NCBI GenBank assembly: GCA_015680685.1
Contig: MNCI01002038.1
Span: 190,886-222,500 of the forward strand
Length of the DNA stretch: 31,615 bases
Reading direction: 5' to 3'
From: Gnetum montanum
Taxonomy: Eukaryota > Streptophyta > Gnetopsida > Gnetales > Gnetaceae
Within the stretch, counting starts at the first letter, position 1; the number at the start of each line of letters is the position of its first letter. Positions 1 through 8,270 of the stretch are shown here, piece after piece. The notes under the pieces were generated by a model. The model was given only the letters and a program-made list of their open reading frames with translations, ran no database searches and had not been told where the DNA came from. Both the position numbers and the translations under genes were made by a program.

Positions 1-2
1 GC

Positions 3-221
3 CAGAAACATCGTCACAACCTTCAACAGCGCCTGATCAAGAAAGGAGATCTTGTTCTCAAGGCTGTGTGTGAACCAGTAGGCAAGTTCTCTGCAAACTA
101 GGAAGGCCCTTTCTTGGTGATCGATGCATATGGCAACGGGGTGTTCAAATTAGCAGACGTCAATGGCAACGAATTAGCAAACCCTGTAAATCACGTATAC
201 TTGAAGTGGTATTTCATCTAG
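3..221 (+). pseudogene. Ty3/gypsy integrase C-terminal end (partial)
   Basis: The window opens inside a polyprotein frame (frame 3) that ends at TAG 219-221. Visible blocks are KKGDLVLKA, GKFSAN, EGPFLV and NELANPVNHVYLKWYFI. These are the usual tail of plant Ty3/gypsy integrases (GDLVL...GKF..NWEGPF...LANPVN..YLK.YY). One in-frame TAG (99-101) stands where the family has Trp, so this copy is dead unless read through. Everything upstream lies outside the window. The frame is followed directly by the tandem repeat at 260, as expected for the 3' non-coding part of such an element. The family call is firm. The exact lineage (Tat or Athila) cannot be decided from about 70 residues. Confidence 0.85.
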
Positions 222-259
222 CAGCATCTACGGTGTCGACAGCAGGTATGGCAGTACTC

Positions 260-780
260 GTCCGCTATGACGTAAAACTGGCATCACGCGTCTGCTATGA
301 CGTAAAACTGGCATCACGCGTCCGCTACGACGTTAAACTGGCACTGACCGTCCGCTACGACGTAAAAATGGCATGCCTTGCACGCGTCTGCCACGACGCT
401 AAACTGGCAAGTGGTAACCGTCCACAACGATGTAAAACTGGCAAGGTTGTACAGGTCCACCAAGACGAAAAACTGGCACCTTTTGCATGCGTCCGCCACG
501 ACGCTAAACTGGCATGGGTAAGTAGCCGTCTACTGAGACGTAAAACTAGCACAGATCTGTCCTTGGGCCATGACGCGAAACTGACATCCACAGCACGGTC
601 TGCTGAGACCGTAAACCAGCCTTACCACCGTCTACTACGACGTAAAGCTAGCACCTCTTGGTCTGCCCGGACTTTAAACTAGGACCATGGTCTGCTGAGA
701 CTTAAAACCAGTAATGGCAGTCTACCAAGACTTAAAACTGGGATGTACAGACCGCTACCATGTTCAAGCGAGCGTGATCA
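260..780 (+). repeat. Tandem repeat, about 16 degenerate 30-39 bp units
   Basis: Units start at 260, 290, 320, 350, 386, 420, 455, 491, 528, 559, 598, 630, 661, 690, 720 and 750. The core is GTCYGCTACGACGTAAAACTGGCA. The first four units are exactly 30 bp apart and nearly identical; later ones are 29-39 bp apart and more diverged. The array lies just after the integrase stop, in the 3' untranslated part of a gypsy element. One frame through it is open (206-682) because the core reads xDVKLA, but this looks fortuitous. Two further copies of the same unit occur at 4467-4526. Confidence 0.9.
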
Positions 781-1815
781 TTCTTGTACAGCTGCACAGC
801 AGACGGGGTGGGATACTGAAACAGTACCAGTGTCGCCACCCCACTAGCATCCTACTGATTCCTCGGATAAGCAAAGAGGCATCTTACTGATCCCTCGGAG
901 ATGCCGCCACCGCACCCGTCGCAGTGGTGCCACCTCTGAGAGTTTAGCCTAGCCAGTCGGAGCCCCGACGAAATTCTCGTCGGCCACGGCCCCGGGAATC
1001 TCCGCCAATCATCGCTATCGGACACCAGCCTCACAGATTCATCTGGCCGGTTCCTGGTGCAACCAGTTAGCTGCACTGTGTATGATGCCTTTTGGTGAGG
1101 ATATGCAGCGCCAAATCATCAGGATTGGCAACTCCGCCCGCGTGCTCCGGCCTCTTCCTTACAGCCCATTGGCTCTATCTAACATCAGACCGCATTGGTT
1201 TCAAGAACCTCGTCTTTTGTTCATGTGCAATGGTGCCCTCTGTTTTCTTTCGTGGTTGCAGGTTACTTGCCTTGGAGGCTGTCGTCCAAAGGTGCGTCCA
1301 TCTGAGCGGTGAAGTACAATAGCGTGTTGAAATGGCTGCTCAAGTTTGCTCGACCATGTAGCTCTGCATATCTATACCTTGCACAATCCTACCCTTAACT
1401 CTTATTTCCTTCATCCCCACCACCCAGTTCCCATATGCAAAACCCTCATACGCAAGTGTTCATTTGCTGCACTCATACTAGCAGAGACATCACAAAAAGT
1501 GACGCGCAACGCTCCTTTTGCACGCATTCCTGCAATAATCGGTGACAGAGAAACCTCAGGCTGATGCACTACGCTTGTCTGAAAGCATTCCTGTTGACCG
1601 CATATTTCATACCCCTACCATCCATAATGCATTTTGCATCTTCTCCGAACCTGTTTCCAGCTGTACCCCTCTATCTCTCATACCTGCCAGTCTTGCTCTT
1701 CCATGTTGATAGGGCAGCACTTGAGTAGCCATGGATGAACACTGTTCTTGCTTTTACCAATCCGGTGTTTCGCATTCTTTGTCGACGTCTTTCGGGTAAG
1801 CCCTCCAACCGTCAA
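781..1815. other. Long CpG-rich 3' untranslated region, no gene seen
   Basis: This stretch has no recognisable protein and no strong repeat. It is GC- and CpG-rich around 850-1060 compared with the rest of the window. It lies between the tandem repeat and a candidate polypurine tract, so it most likely belongs to the 3' untranslated region of the element whose integrase ends at 221. Short open frames here have no recognisable domains. Confidence 0.5.
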
Positions 1816-1816
1816 C

Positions 1817-1825
1817 AAAGAGGGG
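1817..1825 (+). promoter_or_regulatory. Candidate polypurine tract (AAAGAGGGG)
   Basis: A 9-base pure purine run lies 4 bases before TGAAAC at 1830. Polypurine tracts prime plus-strand DNA synthesis just upstream of the 3' LTR. The placement fits, but a short purine run can occur by chance and no second LTR is available to confirm the border. Confidence 0.35.
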
Positions 1826-1914
1826 CCATTGAAACACCGTGAAAATTACGAGTCGGCCTCAGGCAAAGATTCGCAATTCAAGCGAGAGCGCGCATCAGCT
1901 TTGTTCCAGGACAA

Positions 1915-2310
1915 GTTTACGCTCTATTACGCACGGCAGCGTAATAAGTGTAATAAGCTCCAAAATCGCCAAAGGCAGAGTCTAGAGAAGCGCAACAGTT
2001 TGACGCTTTTTCTCATGGTGCATGATTAACTTGTCTTTACGCTCGTTACGGGGCGGTGCGTACCATTGCGTATGTTATCATTCAAGTTACACATTGTTTA
2101 TGCTTCATTACGCACAGCTACGTAGTGAGCGTAACTTATACATTGTTTACGCTTCATTACGCGCCGCTGCATAGTGAGCGTAAGTTGCACATTATTTACG
2201 CTTTATTACACACAGTTGCGTAGTGAGCGGAAAACAATTTTGAGCTTATTGTTTTTACACCAGATTACGCTCATACACGCAACGCAACGCAAATGAGCGT
2301 AATACAACCT
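1915..2310. promoter_or_regulatory. Cluster of TTACGC / GCGTAA motifs in both orientations
   Basis: About ten copies of TTACGCT or AGCGTAA, or one-mismatch versions, are seen near 1919, 1938, 2035, 2129, 2148, 2177, 2196, 2226, 2265 and 2295. They occur on both strands and partly inside the 49-bp repeats. They lie upstream of the TATA box at 2480. Clustering in a presumed U3 suggests a binding site array, but no factor is identified from sequence alone. Confidence 0.5.
2091..2237 (+). repeat. Three tandem 49-bp repeats
   Basis: Units begin with ACATTGTTTAYGCTTCATTA or a close variant at 2091, 2140 and 2189, an exact 49-bp period. Each contains one TTACGC-type half and one GTGAGCG half. A diverged partial unit may precede at about 2036. 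Subrepeats of this kind are typical of U3 enhancer regions in LTRs. Confidence 0.85.
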
Positions 2311-2351
2311 GAAAGCAATTAAAGCGCGCTTAGCATGTACCTGCTCTTCAC

Positions 2352-2383
2352 ACGCACAACACGCAAACAAGCGTGTTGTGCGT
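2352..2383. promoter_or_regulatory. Perfect 13-bp hairpin with 6-nt loop
   Basis: ACGCACAACACGC (2352-2364) is followed by loop AAACAA and then its exact reverse complement (2371-2383). It lies about 97 bp upstream of the TATA box. The stem carries the same ACGC/GCGT steps as the nearby motif cluster, so it could be a palindromic protein site or an RNA/DNA structure. It is not followed by a T-run. Confidence 0.8.
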
Positions 2384-2479
2384 AGTCACAGTCTGACTTA
2401 AAATGATCATGCCAACAGGGCCCGCAATATCTGGACCCACATCATCAGGGTTGCACCTTTTCCATGGAGCGTCGTGGCC

Positions 2480-2487
2480 TATAAATA
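2480..2487 (+). promoter_or_regulatory. TATA box (TATAAATA)
   Basis: An exact TATAAATA downstream of the U3 repeats and hairpin. It is the likely promoter of the LTR, with transcription expected to start some 30 bp downstream (about 2510). Confidence 0.6.
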
Positions 2488-3186
2488 CCTCAGTTGACAA
2501 AGGTACAGGGGTTGGTTGGCAAATCAGAGAAGCAAAAAGCATATTTCTGAGCACCAGAGCACTTAGCACTTTGGAGCAGAGATACAGAGAACAACGCTTT
2601 GGCAATTGTTGACATTATCACCTTACAGTCAAAGCAGAGCACAGTTCGCTTTGAACACCGGTGACAGGAGTAATCGTTCTGCTGAAAGGCTCTATCAATC
2701 AGAAACGATTGGTCGGTAGACATCAAAGCTTGGCCCGCCTTGCATCTCAGCTTTAGCCCACGAGGTAGATCAGACTTCTGTTTAGACCGTTTTGCTTGTT
2801 GTTTCGTGCTTGTTTCATATCCTGTAATCGAGGATTCCCCAATGTAATTTCTTATAAAATATACACATTTTTAAGTCAAAGCGCAGATCTTGAAGCTACG
2901 TGCTTCTCTTATGTCAGCCTTCTTTCATCGTGATTAGCATTATCACCGTTGCAATCCGTCCACATCGTTTTCCCCTCGTTTTATGACTCCTCGAACCAGA
3001 TCGCTTTCTTTTTATGCACTTTACATTATTTTACTGACCCGTAAGTCCCTGTCTGATCGACAAGACCGTTCAGGGCGCCACGGATTCGCTTCCTCCAGCA
3101 TAGCCCTCGCGTGGATCCGTGGCTAAAACTGTGTACACCGGAATCTCGGTCGGTATTTCCAGCTGTCGACGTTTTCTATCGTTACA

Positions 3187-4466
3187 GAGAGCGTAGTCTA
3201 AAAATAGACACTTGGTAGTGGCTGCTCTCCATGTGTGAAGAGCTTAGTCCTAGACACAAGCATGGAGAGCATAGTCTCTAACATGAAAAATGCAATAGGG
3301 ATAAACCCTCGTTCCACTTTCCCCTACCCCCATGCATGCGATAGGTCATACCTAGTAGTTGCAATTCCTAGGGGCCACACTGCAGTGCACAGTTGTAGCT
3401 ATGTTCCCTGTGGTCACCCTGTAGGATGCAACACATAGGCCCTAACCCTGCGTTGGGGTCTAATCCTTCCAGGAGTAGAAAACTAGAAATAAAAAAAATG
3501 AGAGCAAAATGATGTGCAATGGTGGTCACAACCCCTTGTAGCTTCGCTATCATATGTAGTGGTAGCCATGGCCCCTACAGTTGCACTATTGTGCAACAAC
3601 TAGTTTCAAACCTTACATTCCTACAACTAAAAACAAGAGAGAGAAGAAAAATAGTTGCTCCCATCACCATGCATGTTCCTTAACAAACCCTGGTACTAAT
3701 CATGGTCTTGACCATGGTAGCCATGCCACGACATGTAGTGGTGGTTGCAGCCCCTATGGCTGCACCGTAGGATGCAATGGCAGCTATTGTAGTCACACTG
3801 CAAGGCCACCAAAAGGCCCTAAAACCATAGCCCAAAATAGGCCAAACCCTTCATGCTGCCAAACTCCCTGATACCACGTTATGCATAGATAGTGTGTTGT
3901 CACAAAATTTGCTGCCATGGCAGGGCACGTAGACAATGTTGTGGACTATGCTTTTGGAAAATCCAAAAAAAAAGAAAAAATGAAAAATGAAAATGGAGCA
4001 AAATGGGGAGAGTATAGTTAGTACCTAGTTGATGTCAATGGCCTCCTCTCCTCCACGTGTGTCTATGATAGATGGCATAGTGCTCTCTCCCCTTTAGCAA
4101 TGCTTGCCAATCCTGGGTGGGTGCATGTGCTTCAATGCATCATCTTCCCTAGGACTACACTCTCCATTGATGAAAAAAGGTAGAAGTAGAAATAGACTAC
4201 ACTCTCAATGCCATGTTTGATACAAGGAAAATGACAAGTGCCAAAGATAAAACATGCCTATATACCCTCGTGGGGTTATTTAATGCCCACTAACCTGAGA
4301 CTACCTTCATCACTAAACACATGGTGGAGAGCATAGTTAGGTGAGAGCATAGTCAATCATACTTAGCCCAAAACCATGATTTTTCACTACCTCGAAAATG
4401 TCCAAGTCCATTTTGCCCCCCTGAACATGATCCGCCCTCCCTAGAATGACATGTTTGGCACATTCT
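3187..4466. other. Gene-free region with degenerate repeats
   Basis: I recognise no coding region. Blocks near 3370-3435, 3565-3600 and 3725-3810 share a degenerate element of the type GCCCCTATGGCTGCAC plus GTAGGATGCAA. A GAGAGCATAGT-like motif recurs near 3187, 3264, 4010, 4327 and 4342. A 7-bp palindrome (CATGGTC TT GACCATG) is at 3701-3716. CpG is sparse, unlike 1-3186. This is probably decayed non-coding element sequence. Confidence 0.4.
3864..3876 (-). promoter_or_regulatory. Possible minus-strand primer binding site remnant
   Basis: CTCCCTGATACCA resembles the reverse complement of TGGTATCAGAGC, the initiator-Met tRNA primer site common in copia and chromovirus elements, with one or two mismatches. 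It is followed by CGTTATG, which could be a decayed TGTTA LTR end. No other part of such an element is seen next to it, so this may be chance. Confidence 0.2.
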
Positions 4467-4526
4467 TGGTTTGCTAAGACCTAAAACTAGCATGGATACA
4501 GTCCATTAAGAATTAAAATTGGCATG
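4467..4526 (+). repeat. Two copies of the 260-780 tandem unit
   Basis: Two adjacent diverged units read TTTGCTAAGACCTAAAACTA (core at 4470-4489) and, from 4499, CAGTCCATTAAGAATTAAAA. Order, orientation and spacing match the array after the integrase at the left edge, indicating a shared ancestral 3' region. They lie about 100 bp upstream of the Tat-like pol fragment. Confidence 0.65.
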
Positions 4527-4620
4527 AAAATGCTTACCTTCCATTGCTATCTACATGCATACTTAGGAAAATTTTATTTAATTGCTTTCTCTCATTCGTG
4601 CAAATTAACTTGGTCAAATA

Positions 4621-6062
4621 GATGCAAGAACATGACATGGTTATGATGGAGAAGATCTTCTCACCTTTGGTCCTCATGGGGCCTCATGATGATATTAAGT
4701 AATGCATTGACCCTCATTGCCTAGACCTTGAGCCTAGAACCTACAATGAATACATAGCATCCGTAGAGGCACCACTAGATTGGCTCAACTATCTAATTAA
4801 GGTCCTTAACCTAAAGGTAGGGGACATCACAAAGGATCTCCTTATTAAAATCCCTATGGCAACACATAGTAGTGAGGTGATAATGTTGAAACTAAGCTCC
4901 TCACTAGAATCCTAGTATGCTCAAAACATTGCTAGAGTGATTAACGATAACAACAAAGCATTTGCATGGTCATACGAGGACATGTAGGCCCTATATCCAT
5001 AGCTAGTCTAGCATAATATCATACTTGATCCCTGCATCAAACTATTTAAACAAAATGCAATGCAAGGTTAGACCTAAGATGGCATTGGTAGTTCATGATG
5101 AGACCACCAAGCTTTACAAAGCTGATTTCATCTGGGTTGTTGACTATGTAGACTAGGTCTCCAACATTGTAATTGTGCTTAAGAAAAATGGAAGTATATA
5201 CATCTGCATAAACTTCCAGGATCTAAATGAGGCAACCATCAAAGATGAATTCTCATTGCCCAATATCGATTAACTAATCAATACCATGGATGGACATGCC
5301 TTGTTTTCCTTCATGGATGGGTTCTTTGGTTACAACTAGATTAGGATCAACCCTAAGCACCAGCTTAGTACAACCTTCATGATTGCCTAGGGTACGTTTT
5401 ACTACATAATGATGTCTTTTGGACTCAAGAATGTAGGAGCAACATGTAATGACATACATCTTTAGTGATTACATGCTAAGTTTGCTCAATGATTACATGG
5501 ATGATATAGCAGTTAAGTCCAAAATGACCCGCAACCATGCAAATGACTTAGACTTAGTGCTTAAATGTTGCCTAAAATACAAGCTTAGGCTAAACCCCAA
5601 GAAGTGTGTTTTTAGCATCAAAATAGGTTGGATGCTTGGCTTTATAGTATCCAAAATAGGTATACACATAGATCTTAACAAGGTTAATGCCATAACCAAC
5701 TTAGCACTACTAGCTAACCTAAAGGACCTAGAAGGATTATAAGGTAGAATATAATTCATACATAGGTTTATTGGCTGGTTAATTGACAAGTTACAACCAA
5801 TGCAACATTTGCTTAAGAAAGGAGCCCACTTTAAGTGGACAACTCAGTGCCAACAAGCATTCGACAACATTAAGCAAGAGCTAGCACAACTACCTATGGT
5901 TCACCCTTCGTAAGGAGATAAGCCCTTTTACATCTACCTTGCTACTTCTGATGCATCCATCACTTCTCTAATTTTCCAAAAGTGAGATGATGGCACAAAG
6001 GTTTTAGTCTACTACATAAGCCATGCATTAGTAGCCCATGAAATGAGATACATTCCAGCAGT
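4621..6062 (+). pseudogene. Tat-like Ty3/gypsy reverse transcriptase and RNase H fragment
   Basis: The order of blocks is as follows. A pre-RT linker has TYNEYIASVEAPLDWLNYL and FAWSYEDM. The RT fingers/palm carry VSNIVIVLKKNGSI, DEFSLPNID, HALFSFMDGFFGYN and FGLKN. The catalytic YMDDIAVKSK is near 5500, and RLNPKKCVF and GFIVSKIGI follow. The RNase H start carries HLLKKGAHFKW and YYISHALVAHEMRYIP. These match plant Tat/Ogre-type pol. Reading needs frame changes near 5061 and 5447 and passes several in-frame stops, mostly TAG. The RNase H breaks off at about 6062, where an unrelated spliced gene begins; integrase is absent. This is a dead remnant. Confidence 0.88.
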
Positions 6063-6167
6063 TTGATGTAGAGGGGCTATTCCACCCTAATGAGGGTGAT
6101 TTCGCCAACTTTTTTGATGGTGTGCAACTAGGAGATCCCCTCGCACTCACACCTAAGGGCTTGATTG

Positions 6168-6268
6168 GTAAGTGCCTTAAGTTTCCATATATTTTTTCTC
6201 TTTTTCTCTTACATATTTGGCTATTTGGTTGTTGCTAAATATTGCATCATTGTGGATTACAACCTCAG
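6168..6268 (+). other. Intron 1 of the unrecognised gene
   Basis: The 5' splice site is G|GTAAGTG. A TTTTTTCTCTTTTTCTCTT pyrimidine tract and TTGCTAAAT branch-like sequence lead to the 3' site CCTCAG|AT. Length is 101 bp. It interrupts a codon after its first base, which joins correctly with exon 2. Confidence 0.65.
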
Positions 6269-6406
6269 ATGTTCCTGCTAGTGATCCACCACCTCTGCCT
6301 ACCCAACGCATGAAGCCATGGGTGGAGATGCTAGATAAATTTGCCTTCATGGAGGGCATAGTTGAGGACATGGTGGATAACATACAACAAGTCAATCCCA
6401 AGCTTG

Positions 6407-6498
6407 GTATGCATGTGATGTTGTTTTATCTTATGTTACTTTACCAATTTTATGCTTATTTTGTAACTAATGTTAATTTGCTTATTGCATGCTAATAG
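6407..6498 (+). other. Intron 2 of the unrecognised gene
   Basis: The 5' site is CTTG|GTATGC and the 3' site is GCTAATAG|GTT. Length is 92 bp and the sequence is T-rich. It also interrupts a codon after the first base, and the joined codon reads Gly. The match of phases at two independent introns is the main support for the gene model. Confidence 0.65.
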
Positions 6499-7316
6499 GT
6501 TCTAAGTTGCACTAGGATCTAAACCGAGTGGCTAAGGTGGATTTCATCACTAAGTACCCTCCTAAAGTGGAGAAAGTGCCTCGCTATGTGTATGAGGTAG
6601 TTAGCAAATGTGTGCTTTCTAGTGTGAAAGCATCATGGACCTATAGGTGTGAGCACTTGTAGAAACACGTGCCTGAGCTTTAGGAGACAATGGTGAGCTA
6701 GAACATGAAGATCAAGGACCTCCAATACTGATATGATTTCTTGTCAAATCAGGCATGGGGAGATAGTACTTGGTAGACCATAGAGATCAATTATGCTAGG
6801 TACTGGTTAGCAGTTTGGGGCAAAAATGAAGCCACTTGGGAGATCATCGAGTAGAGGCTACAAATGGATCTAATTACCCAGAAGGGCTAGGAGTGGAAGA
6901 GTTTCAACACTAAGGGGCATAGGTGGAGGCACATGTAGAAGGATCATAAATGTCACTATAAGTGTGAGCAAGATGCATATCTGTAAAAACTCAAAGAAGA
7001 GTTTGTCAAAACCTATCACCTTGAGTTGTTCATTGAGGTGATTGGTGGGAGTCAGGCTTTTGAGATATTCCCTCACCACATAGTGGTTAGTGGTTCTCTA
7101 GAGTCAAAGATTGCCATGCCTTCAAGGGAAAATTCATCTAGCACATTTTCTATGCAATCACTTGCATGGACTTCTATGGATAAAGATAAGATCCTTGCAA
7201 GTGTTAACTTTGGCTAGGAGGATTGGACATGGCTATTAGAGGTTGAGATCCTCCGACACTTGGAGGAGGGCCTTGATAGAATACCTCCAGACATGGTTGA
7301 TGTGGGATCCTCTTAG

Positions 7317-7400
7317 GTTATTTCTTTGTTTCACTTTTTTCTTTTTTTGTTAGGTTGCATATTATACATTTTTTTATGGTTTAATGTTTTTGTTTCCAAG
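7317..7400 (+). other. Possible intron 3 (phase not matching)
   Basis: AG|GTTATT at 7315-7322 and TTTCCAAG| at 7393-7400 bound a very T-rich 84-bp stretch that resembles the first two introns. The acidic, proline-rich last exon is not in frame with exon 3 unless one base has been lost or gained, or another 3' site is used (TTTGTTAG at 7346-7353). Confidence 0.35.
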
Positions 7401-7477
7401 CACTAGACGATGCTGTAGGCCCTAGCGACAAGGTGGAAGAAGAGGAGCCTCCACCCCCACCCAGCGCCATTAGTTAA

Positions 7478-7682
7478 GAAAATCCTAATGTAGCCGTGTC
7501 ATTGGAAATTTTTGTAATTTTTCTGTATTTTTGCTATGTAATTCAAATGACATGTACCATTTTTCCTATGAGATGTAGTGGATTTTTGCTACGTGGAGTG
7601 TATGATGAGCAGATTTTTGTACTTATTTTCTATGTTTGATGTCAACATTATGATGAATTGTTACAATCAGGCTATAGAAATT
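7478..7682 (+). other. T-rich 3' untranslated-like stretch
   Basis: AT-rich sequence follows the TAA of the orphan gene and precedes the GGCCAT repeats. I see no coding potential. Its layout (stop, T-rich spacer, then tandem repeats) mirrors the 3' end of the left-hand gypsy element. Confidence 0.35.
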
Positions 7683-7920
7683 GCTAGTTTTAGGCCATTT
7701 TGGGCCATGTGTGTAGACAACATTTTGATAATTTTAAGCCATTCCAGGCCCTAGTGATAGTTTAAGGTCATTTTAGGCCATGTAGTAATGGAGAGGCTTT
7801 GCTAGTTTTAGGCCATGGCAAGCCTTGCGATGCTAATTTTAGGGTCATGGTGGTCCATGCTTGGTAGTTTTGGGCCATTTCAGGCCATGCTTACAAGTTT
7901 TAGGCCTTGGTAGGCCATGA
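7683..7920 (+). repeat. Seven imperfect copies of a 27-bp GGCCAT repeat
   Basis: Copies start at about 7683, 7728, 7756, 7801, 7832, 7864 and 7894. The consensus is CTAGTTTTAGGCCATTTYAG then GGCCATG. Each unit holds two GGCCAT half-repeats. Spacing is irregular (28-45 bp). It lies downstream of the decayed spliced gene. Confidence 0.75.
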
Positions 7921-8270
7921 CATTTTGTAATTTTTGAATTTCATGATTTTTATGCATTTTTTTGTTTGTTATGTGTAAACTAACTACCAAAAAATTATTA
8001 AGCAAAAATGTAAACTTAATGAAAATGCACAAGTGGAATAAAGAAACACATAAGGGTAAACAGTGCAAAAAATTCTAACAACTAAGCTGATGTAAAATGC
8101 AATGAAAAAGGTAAACAAGAAAAGCATGCAGAAACCGAATGCCTAGTGGACCAAGGGTCTACCTTAGTCGTGCAATTATTTCCTAATCTGATGTGGGTTA
8201 AGAGGTGGATAGGGACTAGAGGATATGATACAGTACTTGCCTTAACCTTTTTCAACTATTTCAAAGGAAA
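7921..8270. other. AT-rich junction between plus- and minus-strand elements, no gene seen
   Basis: This is a low-complexity T/A-rich stretch. It lies between the plus-strand GGCCAT repeats and the C-terminal end of the minus-strand protease fragment. I see no domain or repeat in it. Confidence 0.4.

Larger units (their letters stand above)
1830..3186 (+). repeat. Probable 3' LTR of the left-hand gypsy element
   Basis: The proposed borders are TGAAAC at 1830 and GTTACA at 3181-3186. They form a TG...CA pair with a near-inverted hexamer (TGAAAC/TGTAAC). Inside are features expected of an LTR: U3 subrepeats (2091-2237), a hairpin (2352-2383), a TATA box (2480-2487) and AT-rich sequence with possible polyadenylation signals near 2840. 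High CpG content stops at about the proposed right border. The 5' LTR is outside the window, so the ends and any target-site duplication cannot be checked. The left border is the less certain of the two. Confidence 0.4.
6063..7477 (+). pseudogene. Unrecognised intron-containing gene, decayed (exons 6063-6167, 6269-6406, 6499-7316, 7401-7477)
   Basis: I do not recognise this family. Exon 1 (5' end missing) has FDVEGLFHPNEGDFANFFDG. Exon 2 (138 bp) has DPPPLPTQRMKPWVEMLDKF. Exon 3 is long, with PPKVEKVPRYVYEVVSKCV, YARYWLAVWGKNEATWEII and IEVIGGSQAFEIFPHHIVV. The last exon encodes KVEEEEPPPPPSAIS and a TAA. Introns 1 and 2 have GT...AG ends, T-rich bodies, CTAAT-like branch sites and matching phase 1 on both sides, so splicing joins one frame. 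Exon 3 has 12 in-frame stops including its last codon (10 TAG, 1 TGA, 1 TAA), mostly readable as former Gln or Trp codons. Exon 4 fits only with a one-base shift. It could be a captured host gene or an element's accessory gene. Confidence 0.6.

Noticed and set aside
206-682. 158-codon frame with repeated DVKLA peptides
   Set aside because: It is the tandem array read in one frame. It sits in the 3' untranslated region and opens because the unit lacks a stop in that phase.
260-780. CRISPR-like regular 30-bp repeats
   Set aside because: There are no unique spacers between conserved repeats; units are contiguous and degrade, and the context is a plant retrotransposon.
3581-3871. His/Cys-rich 96-codon frame resembling a small secreted peptide
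   Set aside because: It overlaps the degenerate GCCCCTATGGCTGCAC repeats and has no signal peptide or homologue I can name.
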